Source: Monilinia fructicola (taxonomy: Eukaryota; Ascomycota; Leotiomycetes; Helotiales; Sclerotiniaceae). Taken from it: a stretch of 64,000 bases of DNA. The position numbers and the translations under genes were made by a program. Of this stretch, positions 1 to 11,622 are shown piece after piece. The notes under the pieces were generated by a model, which was not told the origin of the DNA, did not search any database, and saw only the letters and a list, made by a program, of their open reading frames with translations. Location: positions 1,848,501 to 1,912,500 of the forward strand of contig VICG01000001.1 in assembly GCA_008692225.1 (NCBI GenBank), written 5' to 3'. Within the stretch, counting starts at the first letter, position 1, and every line of letters begins with the position of its first letter.

Positions 1-486
1 AGCTAGGTAGGTATATGCCAAAGTCAATGAGTACTAGGTAGGCTATATTTACCTTACCCTTTCCAAGGTTTGTTCTGCAACTCTACTTTGTCTCTTTCTT
101 GTTACCTTTTCCAAGGTTCTTGGTATTCCAAGTTATTCAGGTCCTGATGTTTCCAGTTTTATCTGTCAACATTTGCTGTATCCATTTCTGCAAATCAAAC
201 CCTTGATGACTAATGATGGATGCATGACCAATCATCATCACCTGACTCACCGGACTCACATTGACTACGGCGTACTTCTACTCTGTACTCCGTACTTTGT
301 ACAGAAACCCCAAGGCTTGAGCCGAGCCGAGCCTCAAACCTCAAAGCAGCAAGGGCCATCACGCACGCACCCACCAAGCAACACAGGGAAATCTGTACGG
401 AGGACTGCAGTACCAGTAATATTCCAGTTCCATCTTCCTCAGGGCTACCGTGGACCTACTAGGGACGGACTAGTAGTTCACAATCG
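1..486. other. intergenic, no gene seen
   Basis: Ordinary-composition DNA without a convincing coding frame. It contains short TAGGTAGG-like and TACTCCGTA-like motifs (around 268-300) that recur at several places in the window, for example near 27362, 46697 and 48461. They look like dispersed low-complexity or small-repeat sequence and not like gene signals. Confidence 0.5.
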
Positions 487-1766
<1,280 letters not shown>

Positions 1767-2665
1767 ATGGCAGCTGTCGCAGCACCAACTGGCGAACAAG
1801 TTGACTTGTCAACCATTCCTATCTCACCTGAAGGTACCGGCAATTCAAATGAAAACACAAAACCTGCTGCAGATGGTGAACAAATAACTGTCTTCCATGA
1901 CAAGGACAACTTCAACGTGAAGCATCCTTTGATGAACAAATGGACTTTGTGGTTTACCAAGCCACCCAGTGGAAAAGTACTTTTATCCACCACCACCACC
2001 CCCACCACTACCGAGAATTAGCTTTGATACTGACATAGATTCACATAGGGCGACAACTGGAATGACCTCTTGAAGGAAGTCATCACTTTCAACTCTGTTG
2101 AGGAGTTCTGGGGTGTCTATGTAAGTATCCAATGTTGACGGTCGCTTTTAGCTGTGGCTAATATAATTCTTTGCAGAATAATATCGCACCAACTTCTGAG
2201 CTCGCCCTCAAATCTGATTACCATCTTTTCAAGGAAGGTGTTCGACCGGAATGGGAGGATCAACAGAACAAGCATGGAGGAAAATGGTCATACCAATTCA
2301 AGGAGAAGCGCAATGTTCCCATTGATGAACTTTGGCTCCATGTCATGTTGGCAGCCATCGGAGAGACTCTTGAGGAAGAGAACGATGGCGAGGTGATGGG
2401 CGTTGTGGTCAATGTCAGAAAGGGATTCTACCGTGTTGGTGTCTGGACTCGCACAACCGGTAAAAGCATTCCGGGAGGTGGAGATGGAGATGTTGCTGGA
2501 GGCAAGGGAAGATCCATAGAAAAGGGCAGGGAAGTCTTGATGAACATTGGCAAAAAGTTCAAGGAAGTCATGAAGCTCCCCTCATCTGAGGTGGTCGAAT
2601 TCTCTGGTCATACCGATAGTGCACACAGCGGAAGCACTCGTGCCAAGGCCAAGTATGCAGTCTAG
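1767..2665 (+). CDS. eIF4E: eukaryotic translation initiation factor 4E (mRNA cap-binding protein)
   Basis: Binds the 7-methylguanosine cap of mRNA and recruits eIF4G for cap-dependent initiation in the cytoplasm. Three exons are read: 1767-1976, 2049-2120 and 2177-2665. Both introns are GT-AG and phase 0, giving 256 residues. After a variable, probably disordered N-terminus, the conserved core starts at HPLMNKWTLWF (residues 53-63). SVEEFWGVYNNI follows at 86-97, then the WLHVMLAAIGE helix that forms part of the eIF4G/4E-BP face. The basic segment around the RKGFYRVGVWTR strand belongs to the cap-binding side. The spacing of tryptophans is typical of class I eIF4E. It converges on the acyl-CoA synthetase gene downstream. 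All exons are intact and the ATG follows an A-rich fungal start context. Confidence 0.95.
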
Positions 2666-3468
2666 GCACTTGCGAGATGTACATGAGATGAGACACGATT
2701 CTCCTTTAGCTGTGATACGATCTCATGGTTTTATCCTTTAGGAAGATACCATGGAACTAGGCTAGGGCTAAGTGGAAGGCGGTTCAACGAGGGTTTATGG
2801 TTTTCATGGCAATGTTTGCATGCATTATGGAAGGCAATACCTGAGCTTGGCCTCCTAAAATTATGGGGGAAGGAGTATTTATGCCATATTGTTTTTATTG
2901 CTCTGCTACTACACTGCTGCTTTTGGTGGTGGGTTATTTTATGCATGGCGTTATTCCCCACTGGGCAATATAGGCTCAGATATCAGAAGTGTTTATAGAG
3001 GTGCGAGGTGGTGAATGAAAAAACCAAAGATGCATATCCATTAAAGACGATGAGAGTGAAGTTTTGAATACCGCTTACCTGTATGTGATAGAAGGTGACT
3101 CTCAACCAATGTCCAAATTGCAAGTGTTTGAAGGCCACAGAGAGGTGGACAGTATCATCATATCCGTTCATCAAGCGTCGAAGATCTCTTCTATGCTAGG
3201 GGCAGCTGCGTCGTTGTGCTTGCAAAAGCAACCGGTGGAAAAAAGGTTTCAGTCCATGGCATGTTGATGGGACTTTATCCAGTTCCAATGCAGGATGCAC
3301 TATACATATAATACAATTTTTCCCGTCTGCCGACGGTGCGTGATGCTATACATACATCGCATCCCTTCTACCTACCTATTCATCTGTCTGTCTGCCCAAG
3401 TGCATGAAATATATAAATACATTTTTTCTAAACCCATGGCCGCCCTGCACACTCCACACTCCACCATC
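2666..3468. other. convergent intergenic region
   Basis: Lies between the 3' ends of eIF4E (+) and the acyl-CoA synthetase (-). It should hold both 3' UTRs. No further gene is supported. Short open frames here have no recognisable content. Confidence 0.5.
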
Positions 3469-5424
3469 TTACATCTCATCCCCGCTCATGTCATCGACGA
3501 AAACACGCTTGACGAGCTCCTTCTTGTTGATCTTGCCCATGGCATTCCTCGGAATGTGATCGACGACCCTCATGACCTGCGGGATTTTATATGCCACCAA
3601 GCGATCCTTGAGGGCGCGCCGCAGATCCAGCGGGCCGAATTTCGCGCCGGCGAGGACCTCCGCGTTGAGGACCACGACGGCGCCGACTTTCTGGCCCCAG
3701 TTCCCGGACGGCACCGCGCACACGGCGCACTCGGCGATCTGGGGCAGGGATAACATCTCGCGTTCGACTTCGAGCGCCGAGACCTTTTCGCCGCCGGATT
3801 TGATGATGTCGGCGGATTTGCGGCCGCGGATGAAGTACATGGGGCCCTGGGCCCATGCTTGGGTGCTGTGCCCGGCCGTGGGGACGGCGCGTCGGACGGC
3901 CACGTCGCCGGTTTTGAACCAGCGGCCGCCGCCGTCGGTGTCTTCGACGTGTTCTTTTTGCGTGGCTTCGGGGTTGCGCCAGTACTCTTTGAAGATGGTG
4001 GGGCCGCGGAGTTGGATCTCTCCGTCGCGCTCTTTGCCGTGGGCGTCGAGTTCTGCGCCGGGGAGGATGACTTCGTTAGTTTCCGTGTCGACGAGGCGGA
4101 CTTGGACGGTGGGGAGGGGCCAGCCGACGCTGCCGTCTACGCGGTCGGCGGGGGAGAGCCCGCAGGAGAGGGCCATGCCGACTTCGGTCATGCCGTAGCG
4201 TTCGAGGAGGATGTTGTTCGAGGAGAGGTTGGACCAGGCATTTTTGGTAGGCGTGGGGAGCGCCGCGCTGCCCGAGATGTTGAGGCGGAGGTTTGGGGGG
4301 GAGATGCCTTCTTTTGCTGCGGATTGGAGCTCTGAGGAGAGATCTTTGTGACTCGCTAGGAGGCGGTTATAGACCGTAGGCACGACTGTGAAGAATGTGA
4401 TGGCTTCACGGGTTTGGGGGTTTGGCACGAATGGTGCGGCGAGGCGTTGCCAGACCGCTGTGGCATTGAATGGGAAGAGGAACTCGACCGTGGAGCCGGA
4501 GAATAGGGGAGCAAGGATGGCATTTACGGTGCCGTGAATGTGATGAAGTGGGAGGACATGAAGAAGATGGTCGCGAGGGCTGTAGTCCCAAGCTTCTATC
4601 AAGGATTTCGATTGTGCTGTCAAGACGGATTGGGGAAGCAGGACTCCTTTCTGTAGTTTGTAAGGGCGTGTTGTGTATCAAACCATTGAAAAAACTTACT
4701 GGTCTATTAGTTGTCCCCGACGTGTATAACATCATCCCCCCTTGACCTTCTGACAGCCCTTCCAATGTGACCTTTCCATAATTTAAGTTCTCGAGTTTCT
4801 TCTCAAGTTTGACATGCTTAGGTTTTGCCTCCAAAACAGTACCCATCACTTCTTGAGCCTTGCTCTCAAACTTAGAGGAAGACAATAGCATTGACGCTCC
4901 GCTTTGATCTAGGATATATTGCAATTCATGAGCAGGAAATGCTGGAGACAGTGGCACAGCTATAGATTGTGTGCCAAATATTGAGAGTAGTGTTACTGCA
5001 TATTATTTTAATTTAGGTTCTTTTGGCATACGGATATCCTGGGTTGCGCACCCACATAATCATAGCTATTTTCTACAAGAAAGGCAATCCTCTCTCCCTC
5101 AAGCCCCTTTGGCCCGGCCTCGTTCGAAAGACTGTCTCTTCTTTCCGCTACGTCATGTAGCAATTGGCCATATGTGAACCGTCTCCCGGATACCGAGTGT
5201 ATTACCGATGTAGATTTGGGATCATGGCTGGAGATAGCTTCGAAGAGGGGCAATTTTGGGAGTGTTGATGCCATTCTTGCCGAGAAATAGACAGGAGGGA
5301 GGGAAGCTTTGAGGGGTGATCGGAGGAGAGATGATGTGAGATGTCGCGGGAGGAAGAAACGATCTTCTTGTGCAGAACATTGAGACGACGGGGGGTTGGA
5401 GGGGCATTGGTAGGGGTGGTTCAT
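3469..5424 (-). CDS. mitochondrial-type malonyl-CoA synthetase / AMP-dependent acyl-CoA ligase (ACSF3-like)
   Basis: ANL-superfamily enzyme that adenylates a carboxylic acid and transfers it to CoA. Resemblance is closest to malonate-CoA ligases, which supply malonyl-CoA inside mitochondria. Exons on the minus strand are 5424-5052, 4995-4700 and 4650-3469, giving 616 residues. The P-loop TSGTTNRPKG is rebuilt across the second intron (about residues 216-225). YGMTEVG, FKTGDVAV, GGEKVSALEVE and the C-terminal catalytic-lysine motif NAMGKINKKEL follow in the usual order. The start at 5424 adds a 50-residue Arg/Ser-rich leader that could target mitochondria. A second ATG at 5274 (MASTLPKL) would give 566 residues. 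Exact substrate is inferred from family resemblance. The gene is intact. Confidence 0.88.
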
Positions 5425-5906
5425 TGGTTGATAGATAAGGTCGGATTACAAGCAAGCGGAAGATGCTCTTAACCGTCCGAAGCCCGAAGTGGACTTGATG
5501 TGGAGGGTAGTATATCCGTTTTGATATCAATGTATTCTCAGCCTGTCCTACCCTGCTCTACCTAGGATACTGTTTGAGTTCAAGAAAAGATGTGATGTCT
5601 GGTTCTGCAAGTGCCAACATTGTTTGACATCAGTTCGGACACAACCAACATTCCCGAGGTCTTATTTGAAGTAAGGATTTCAAAGTTTTTGTTCTAACTC
5701 GGGAAGGCTGCGGATGACGTCCGTATTGCGGCCCGGCTCCCGTAGATGAGTACTAAGTATGCAGTCTAGCTTCAAAACCACAAGGCTCGCTCGCTCTTTC
5801 TAGCTCAGTTGACAAGGCTGTCATGTAACACAATTCTTTCTACATTCAAATCATAAATTGATTTCTTCCACAATCTACTCTTAATACTTTCTCCTTCAAT
5901 AGATTA
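5425..5906. promoter_or_regulatory. bidirectional promoter between acyl-CoA ligase and BolA genes
   Basis: About 480 bases separate the divergent starts of two genes whose products are both likely mitochondrial. There is no open frame of interest. The part nearest BolA is CT-rich. No specific factor-binding site is claimed. Confidence 0.4.
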
Positions 5907-6369
5907 ATGCTCCGTATAATCCGACCCGCTGTCTCACGGCGATATCTATCCTCCATCATGACGTCCAAAACTCCATATGAAGACATCATCCGCACACGAG
6001 TGAGAACCTTTCCCCTTCCATTCTAAGTTTCTCCTCACTAACAGCCGATTTCAGCTAACGGAAGAGTTCAAACCCACTCGTCTTGACATATTCAATGATT
6101 CATCCAAACACTCACATCACAAGGCCATGGCCGGCTCCACATCCCATGAGACACATTTTCGCGTCGAGGTCATCTCGGAAGCGTTTGCCAAGAAGATGCA
6201 ACCGGCGAGACATCGAATGGTATATGCTCTATTGAAAGAGGAGATGGCAAAGGAGGGGGGTATCCATGCCTTACAACTGAAGACAAGGACACCGGAAGAG
6301 GATGCACGAGAGAAGGCGAAAGAGGCAAACGAGGGTGGAGAGGTTATTGCTGAGGCAAGTGGGCCTTAG
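5907..6369 (+). CDS. BolA family protein, probably mitochondrial
   Basis: BolA-like proteins work with monothiol glutaredoxins in handling or delivering iron-sulfur clusters. Two exons are read, 5907-5999 and 6055-6369, joined by a 55-base phase-0 intron ending in TTCAG, for 134 residues. The first about 17 residues (MLRIIRPAVSRRYLSSI) are Arg-rich and hydrophobic, like a matrix-targeting presequence. A second in-frame Met directly follows. The BolA fold is seen from EEFKPTRLDIFNDSSKHSHHKA, through SHETHFRVEVISEAF, to RHRMVYALLKEEM and IHALQLKTRTPEE. The conserved histidines of the HxHH-type loop and the C-terminal HAL motif are present. I would place it with BolA1/BOLA3-type proteins but cannot decide between them. 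Confidence 0.9.
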
Positions 6370-6740
6370 TAGTACTCGTTACTCTGTCTGGTGGTTTGAG
6401 ATACCCTTTTCGAGTTCTTTGCAACTTGGCAGATTAGACGACTGAAAAAAGCGAACGCTAATTTTATCAACATCCGGAGGCTGCTGGAGTTCAAGGCAAA
6501 ATCTGCAAGTTCAAAAATGGGAATATTGAGCGGATGATGGCAGCGATACATTTCACAGAAAACATGCATATACCCAAACATTTTCACTTTACTCATCAAT
6601 GCCCAACTCTCACTCCAGTCAAACTAATTTACATGCAAGTTGAGCGAAAAGGGGATGACGAAAAGTTTATGTAAATTCTATATATTAACCCAGCGCCAGT
6701 CAAACGAATAGAAATCTCTAAGAACACGTTTTCGTTTGCA

Positions 6741-7494
6741 TCAAACGGGCAAATCAACTGTCAAAACCCCAAGTTTTTTTGCCAATGCAAGCATTGGAGT
6801 TACCACAGCTTCGACGTCCGCGGATTTGATCGGGATTCTATGATTGCCATCCCACTCGATCAACTGGGCACTCCCCCTTTCGCACCAAATATTAAGCAGC
6901 TCCTTATGATAGTCCAAACCCGGATCTTTCATTCCATGAACATGAATAGTCGGCAAAGTCAAAATGTCATTCTCATCCACTTGCCCCCACCTATCCTGCT
7001 CCCTCTCCAAACTAATCAACGGCGCTCGTCCCGCCATCAAAACCGCAAACCTCCAATCCTGCCCCTCCAGATCCCTCCCCCCTTCTTCCCTAATCTGCCT
7101 CCTCAAAAGCAAAACTCCCGGCTATCTTCGCCCCCTGACTAAACCCCAACAATCCCACCCATCCTCCCGTAGCCCCTTTCGCATCATCTTCTCTCATCGC
7201 TTTCTCAATACTCTCTTCGATAGCAATAACCTCATCACGTGCATTTATAACTGCATGTTCCGGCAACCAACCCAGCCATCGTTTGAAAGGTCCAAAATCT
7301 CCATAGACACTTGTGACATCAGGCCCAGGACCACACTCAAAAGGAGCTTCGGCGAACACGAGGCGAAAATAGGGTTTCAGGTGTAAAGAAAGGGCACGGC
7401 ATTGCATGATGAAGATTACAGCGTTTGTGCCCCCGCCGTGGAGACAGAGGAGCCGGGGAAGTTGCAGTGTGGGGTCGTGCGGTGTGGATGCCAT
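6741..7494 (-). CDS. FSH1-type serine hydrolase, reading frame broken once
   Basis: Alpha/beta hydrolase of the fungal FSH1 family (related to human OVCA2); natural substrates are generally unknown. Translation starts at 7494 (MASTPHDP). RLLCLHGGG, the oxyanion-side FAEAPFE and nucleophile elbow GFSQG are clear in the first frame. The conserved LLLRRQ helix, FAVLMAGRAPL, the acid-residue region HVHGMKDPGLDYH and the catalytic-His region WDGNHRIP lie in a second frame. The switch occurs at 7105-7114, where two A4 runs (T4 on the coding strand) sit next to each other. Removing one base from 754 gives 753, that is 250 residues plus stop. No plausible intron can bridge this gap without removing GFSQG. 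I regard the break as a probable sequence error. Confidence 0.85.
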
Positions 7495-8257
7495 GGTTGG
7501 TTTATGTGTGATGGGTGAAACCGAGTTTGAGGAGTGATGACGGATGGATGGGTTTTTGGGGAGCACTGGATATGATGCTTGTGATGATGATATGATATGA
7601 GATAATATATGCGAGTTGAGTGTGGGTGGCTGACCGGTGAGAGCTAGATAAGCTAAATTTAGAACAGCCCTGTGTGCCACCTTCCTATAGGGCTTTGGGG
7701 CTAATATGATTTTGGTGGTCGGTTAGTTGGTCCTCGAGAACTCTTCGAGATATACAAATGCCTTCGGATGATTCGAGGAGCTGGCTATTCGGCATAATGG
7801 GTTTATAGTAATAATCTACACTATCTCGTTGTCGGATGTCCGTCATGGAGGGGTGGGTGGATCTTTCAGGGGTCCAGCACACTTCGCCTCCCGGAATGAA
7901 TTCCGAGAATATCCCATCACTCATTCTCTGAATCCCGTACAGGTTGAAAAACTATATAGCATTTCGGAGTGAGAATGTAAGGCACCGATGTCTTCAGTGC
8001 AAATTGCGTTGGATGTTTCATAAGTGGCCCTAGATAATTCGAAATACTTCGCGGAATATTCTCATGCGGACCCAGTGTGTCTTGGTTTCCCCCTTGTGAG
8101 AACATGCATGATGGTATAGTACATATCTACCTTTACTGGATCTTATTTACACCTTATAAATCTCTATACAGCGCAAAAACAAACACATACCCATATATTT
8201 CAACACCTTCGCTCACATCATCGTCTTCGTCTCCAAATCCCTTTCTGTCCTCAAAAT
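7495..8257. other. intergenic region upstream of the FSH1-like gene
   Basis: Holds the promoter of the FSH1-like hydrolase and the 3' end of the GPI14 gene. No additional gene is supported. The two minus-strand open frames of 62-79 codons inside it have no recognisable domain. Confidence 0.45.
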
Positions 8258-9633
8258 TCAAGCAACCGTTTTTCCAGCTGTTGTTGCTCCCCGCCCAACA
8301 TCCTTCACAATAATCCCCAAAATCCAGACGTTAGTCGCAAAAAATAGAAGGCTTGCCACAAATAGTCCTGGTACGAAAGTACTCTGGCCCAAAAACTCAA
8401 GCTCGAACGCTTGGTGTAACCACAGAGCTTGTGTTACTATCCACAAGAATGCGGCGAAAATTCCGGTGCGAGGAGATTTGATGAGCGTGCAAGAGGGCGT
8501 TGAAAGGTAGAGGGGAAGCAGACACGTATACCAGAGGAAATATTGGGACGTGACTACTTTGTTGAAAGTTACAAAGGCCAAAGTTTGCACGAGCATGGTG
8601 GTAGGGAGATCGAGCTTGGAGAGGGTAAGAGGGAGGAGGATGGTGGAGAGAAGGAGTTGGGGAAGGAAGGCGAGAGATTCTAAAGGAGGAAGGTTTGTGG
8701 AGAGAGATGGAATGGCGGAGCGAAGGTAAAGAAGTGTGTTATAGGGGGAGAAATTGTGGCGGTGGTCGATGCGTGTCAGATGGTGGAGGTAGGTGTGTTG
8801 GAGGAAGGGGTAGCCATAGCTAGATTTGTTTGTTAGACTGGGTTTTGGGTTGCGGAATGAGTGGAGAAATGAAAGAGCTCTTACATGGAATACATAAGAG
8901 TATTAAGTCCCATAAACGTCACTAAACTAGTTCCAACAAATACAACCCTCTCCTTATTCGCAAATCCCGTGATCGTCCCCCAAACATCATCATTCCCACC
9001 CCCAATCCCTTTCTGTCCAGTGTTCTTCTCTTTTCTGGGCCCCTTCTTTCCATTGAAGTCTCCGATGGTTTCCCGATCCAAAAACCAAAGAATGCTAACT
9101 CCATATACCACCGGATAAATCTTCAAATGCACACTTAAGCCCAGAAGTACTCCAGCCAATGCAATTCGTCGTTGGAGCACAGCCCATAACAATCCTATAA
9201 CGAGAACACCTAGTATTCCCTCGCTGCTTCCACGAGTACTAATCGTCGCAACCATAGGGTTTAACAACCAAATGGCTGCATATTTTCCCGCCCGTCCCGA
9301 ATCCAACCCTCTTCCCTTTAATATCAACAACAACAGATACCCAGCCAGAATATCACATGCTGCAAATACAATTTTTCCAAAGTGGAACCAAATATATTGG
9401 GGGGAATATGTGGTAGGGAGCAAAATCCAGGCGAGAAGAGGTGTGTATCGGTAGGTTTCTCGCGCGTAAGGGGAAAGAGAGCGAGAAGTGTAAGTAGATG
9501 CAGAGGTGAAGACATAGTAGTCTATGTCTGTATACTTCAGAGGTGAGTGGGCATCTTGGTAGAGACCATAAAAGAAGAGGGATACGCGAAGGAAGATGGC
9601 GGAGGTGAAGAGGAGGGTTGTGGATAGAGCCAT
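8258..9633 (-). CDS. GPI14: GPI mannosyltransferase 1 (PIG-M / Gpi14)
   Basis: Catalytic subunit that adds the first alpha-1,4-mannose to the GPI precursor from dolichol-phosphate mannose on the lumenal side of the ER. Two exons are read, 9633-8885 and 8819-8258, with a 65-base phase-2 intron, giving 436 residues. After the first membrane segment comes the family DxD-like motif in KYTDIDYYVFT (about residues 32-42). RETYRYTPLLAW and the conserved TRGSSEG follow. The exon junction restores YGYPFLQHTYLHHLTRIDHRHN, characteristic of the family. Hydrophobic segments occur throughout, as in this polytopic GT50 enzyme. The partner PBN1/PIG-X is not in the window. It is divergent from the TRAX gene with about 360 bases between starts. 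The gene is intact. Confidence 0.94.
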
Positions 9634-9996
9634 GGTGTGTGGTGGTGGAAATCCGCTCTACGATGTCTTTTGGATGGTAGAGCTTGTTTGAAGAAATTTC
9701 GAGGTTTATGGAATCATTGGAATCATTGCAATCATTAAAATACCTTAGTTATCATTGTTTTCGCTTGACTGATGTCAAATAATCTCGAGCTCCTTTTTGG
9801 CATTGACGTTGCACGTGTTTACTTGTTTACTTGATAAGTTTACCCCACGTCATTTCCTAACTGCACTCATCGTTCTACTCTCTACAGTACTAACCTCTCA
9901 CCAAAGATAGACTTCATCCCTGCTGCTTATGTCAACATCCATCTCCACAACACGCGCCTCAGAAATCTGCATATATGAACATGCCGTCTTCTCACA
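9634..9996. promoter_or_regulatory. bidirectional promoter between GPI14 and TRAX genes
   Basis: A 363-base gap between divergent start codons, without coding content. It includes a GGAATCATT-type short repeat near 9710-9735 and a CACGTG E-box core near 9810. Whether the E-box is used is unknown. Confidence 0.4.
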
Positions 9997-10972
9997 ATGC
10001 AAGAATCATACAAATCTCAAAACGAAAACATGCCAGGAGTTAAGCGTCAGCATGATGGTACTTCTAAGGAGAAGTCTGAAGAGAAAGCTGCAGGCTCAAT
10101 AAGTCCATTTATGCCAATGTTTGAGGGGTTCAGAGCGGAATTGGATGAACATCATGATCGGAGAGAGAGGATTATCAAGGCAGGGAGAGATATTACAGCT
10201 GGCAGTAAAAAGATGTAGGCATTTCTTTCCATGAATGGGTTGACATGATGATTTTTAAGTTGGGCTAATTTTTCTATAGAATCTTTGCGCTACAGAGGTA
10301 TGGATTTATTTGGGATAATTTCCAAATCTCAGACATACCTCCCTGTATACAACTGTTATACTAATATACAAATTCAGAGTACAAAAACTCCATCAACCTC
10401 TTCCTCAAAAAATAGACAAAGAAACTTCAGAGAGACTCGCCACAATTAACAATCTTTTCACCAGCATATCACCTGATCTCACAGGTATAAATTCCTGGCG
10501 CTATCAAAGACAAATCTCAGGAGGTATTCAAGAATACATGGAAGCTGTATCCTTCTCCCATTATCTTACCGAACAATCCTTAATACCCCTTTCCACTGCC
10601 CAATCTTCTCTGCCTAAAGGTGTAAATCTAACTGGCGATGACTACGTCCTCGGAATTTTCGATTTAGTAGGCGAGATGATGAGATTTGCTATTACAAGAA
10701 TGGCGACGGATGGAGAATTGCCCGGTAAAGGGGAGAGAACCATCTTGGCAGATTTGAGGGATATTAGGATGAGATTTGAAGAGTTGGATACGACAAGGTG
10801 TGGTAATGTAGGACTTGGAAGGGATGTAGAGAAGAAGATGGAGGTTATGAGGACTTGTGTGGAGAAGGTTGAGACAGCAGTTTATGGCATGATTGTTAGA
10901 GGAAGGGAGAGGCCTAAGGGTTGGGTTATGGATATTCCAGATGAGGGAAAGGGGGCAGTGGAGAGTTATTAA
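9997..10972 (+). CDS. translin-associated factor X (TRAX) homologue
   Basis: TRAX pairs with translin to form the C3PO endoribonuclease, which acts on small RNA passenger strands and tRNA fragments. Catalytic residues lie in the TRAX subunit. Three exons are read: 9997-10214, 10280-10297 and 10378-10972. The middle one is an 18-base microexon encoding the core of the conserved helix SKKIIFALQR. The product is 276 residues. FEGFRAELDEHHDRRERIIKAGRDITAGSKK opens the fold in two short steps. GGIQEYMEAVSFSHYL and DYVLGIFDLVGEMMRFAITRM match the translin/TRAX family. The acidic residues around EYMEAVSF and DLVGEMMR are those expected for the nuclease centre. Translin itself is not in this window. 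All three exons keep phase. Confidence 0.9.
10280..10297 (+). other. 18-base microexon of the TRAX gene
   Basis: Flanked by CTATAG upstream and GTATGG downstream. It restores the conserved IFALQR segment between the large exons; without it the phases of exons 1 and 3 do not join. Automatic gene finders could easily miss it. Confidence 0.8.
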
Positions 10973-11622
10973 CGATTTTTGGGAGGTGAAGAGTTAGAAG
11001 GATGTGGTAGGCAGTTACATTATGGATGGAGTTCGAGCTTGAGAAGTCCTTTGCTAGAGGTGTATTAGGCATAAGCATCTTACAATTTGCAAATCGTGAG
11101 ATGCTCTTGGTCGCCAAGCAAGATTCGTTGGATGAAAACATCTGAATTACCTACCCACAAGTCTTTTATTTCATTATTAGCCAACTAGCCGATATCAAGT
11201 CTAGAATTCTCCTAGACTTCCAACCTTCAAGTATTCCCCCCTCACTAACCAACAAGCTACTAGCATTGCAATTCACTTGACAATTTTGCGACAAAGCGGA
11301 GTACAACAGTTGCGGGGAGATTAACCATAGGCTCTCGTTATCCGGAAATCCTTCAAGGCAAAGATATCCTTATATCGAGGTTCCAGGCTTGGTTTGGCAC
11401 CGTACACCAATGAAGGTGATATCCGTAAACGGCTTAGCAAGGAATAACTTGAATTCTTTAGAAGCTGCCTCGCAACCACAATTTTGTCCTTCCACGACAA
11501 CAACCTCGAGACATCAACAAAGTTAGTCGACCCCAACGTCGCGTTCATACTTTCATTGAGAATATCACTGCCATCAACACAAACTATTGGATGCTAAGAA
11601 GATAATACGTTTACTTCCAAAA
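10973..11622. other. intergenic, no gene seen
   Basis: Between TRAX and the DUF4470 gene, both on the plus strand. It should hold the TRAX 3' end and the promoter of the next gene. A minus-strand frame at 11321-11548 has no recognisable content. Confidence 0.45.

Noticed and set aside
7090..7114. Intron as explanation of the FSH1-like frame change
   Set aside because: No GT-AG pair of workable length exists here without deleting the GFSQG nucleophile motif; a one-base run-length change explains it fully.
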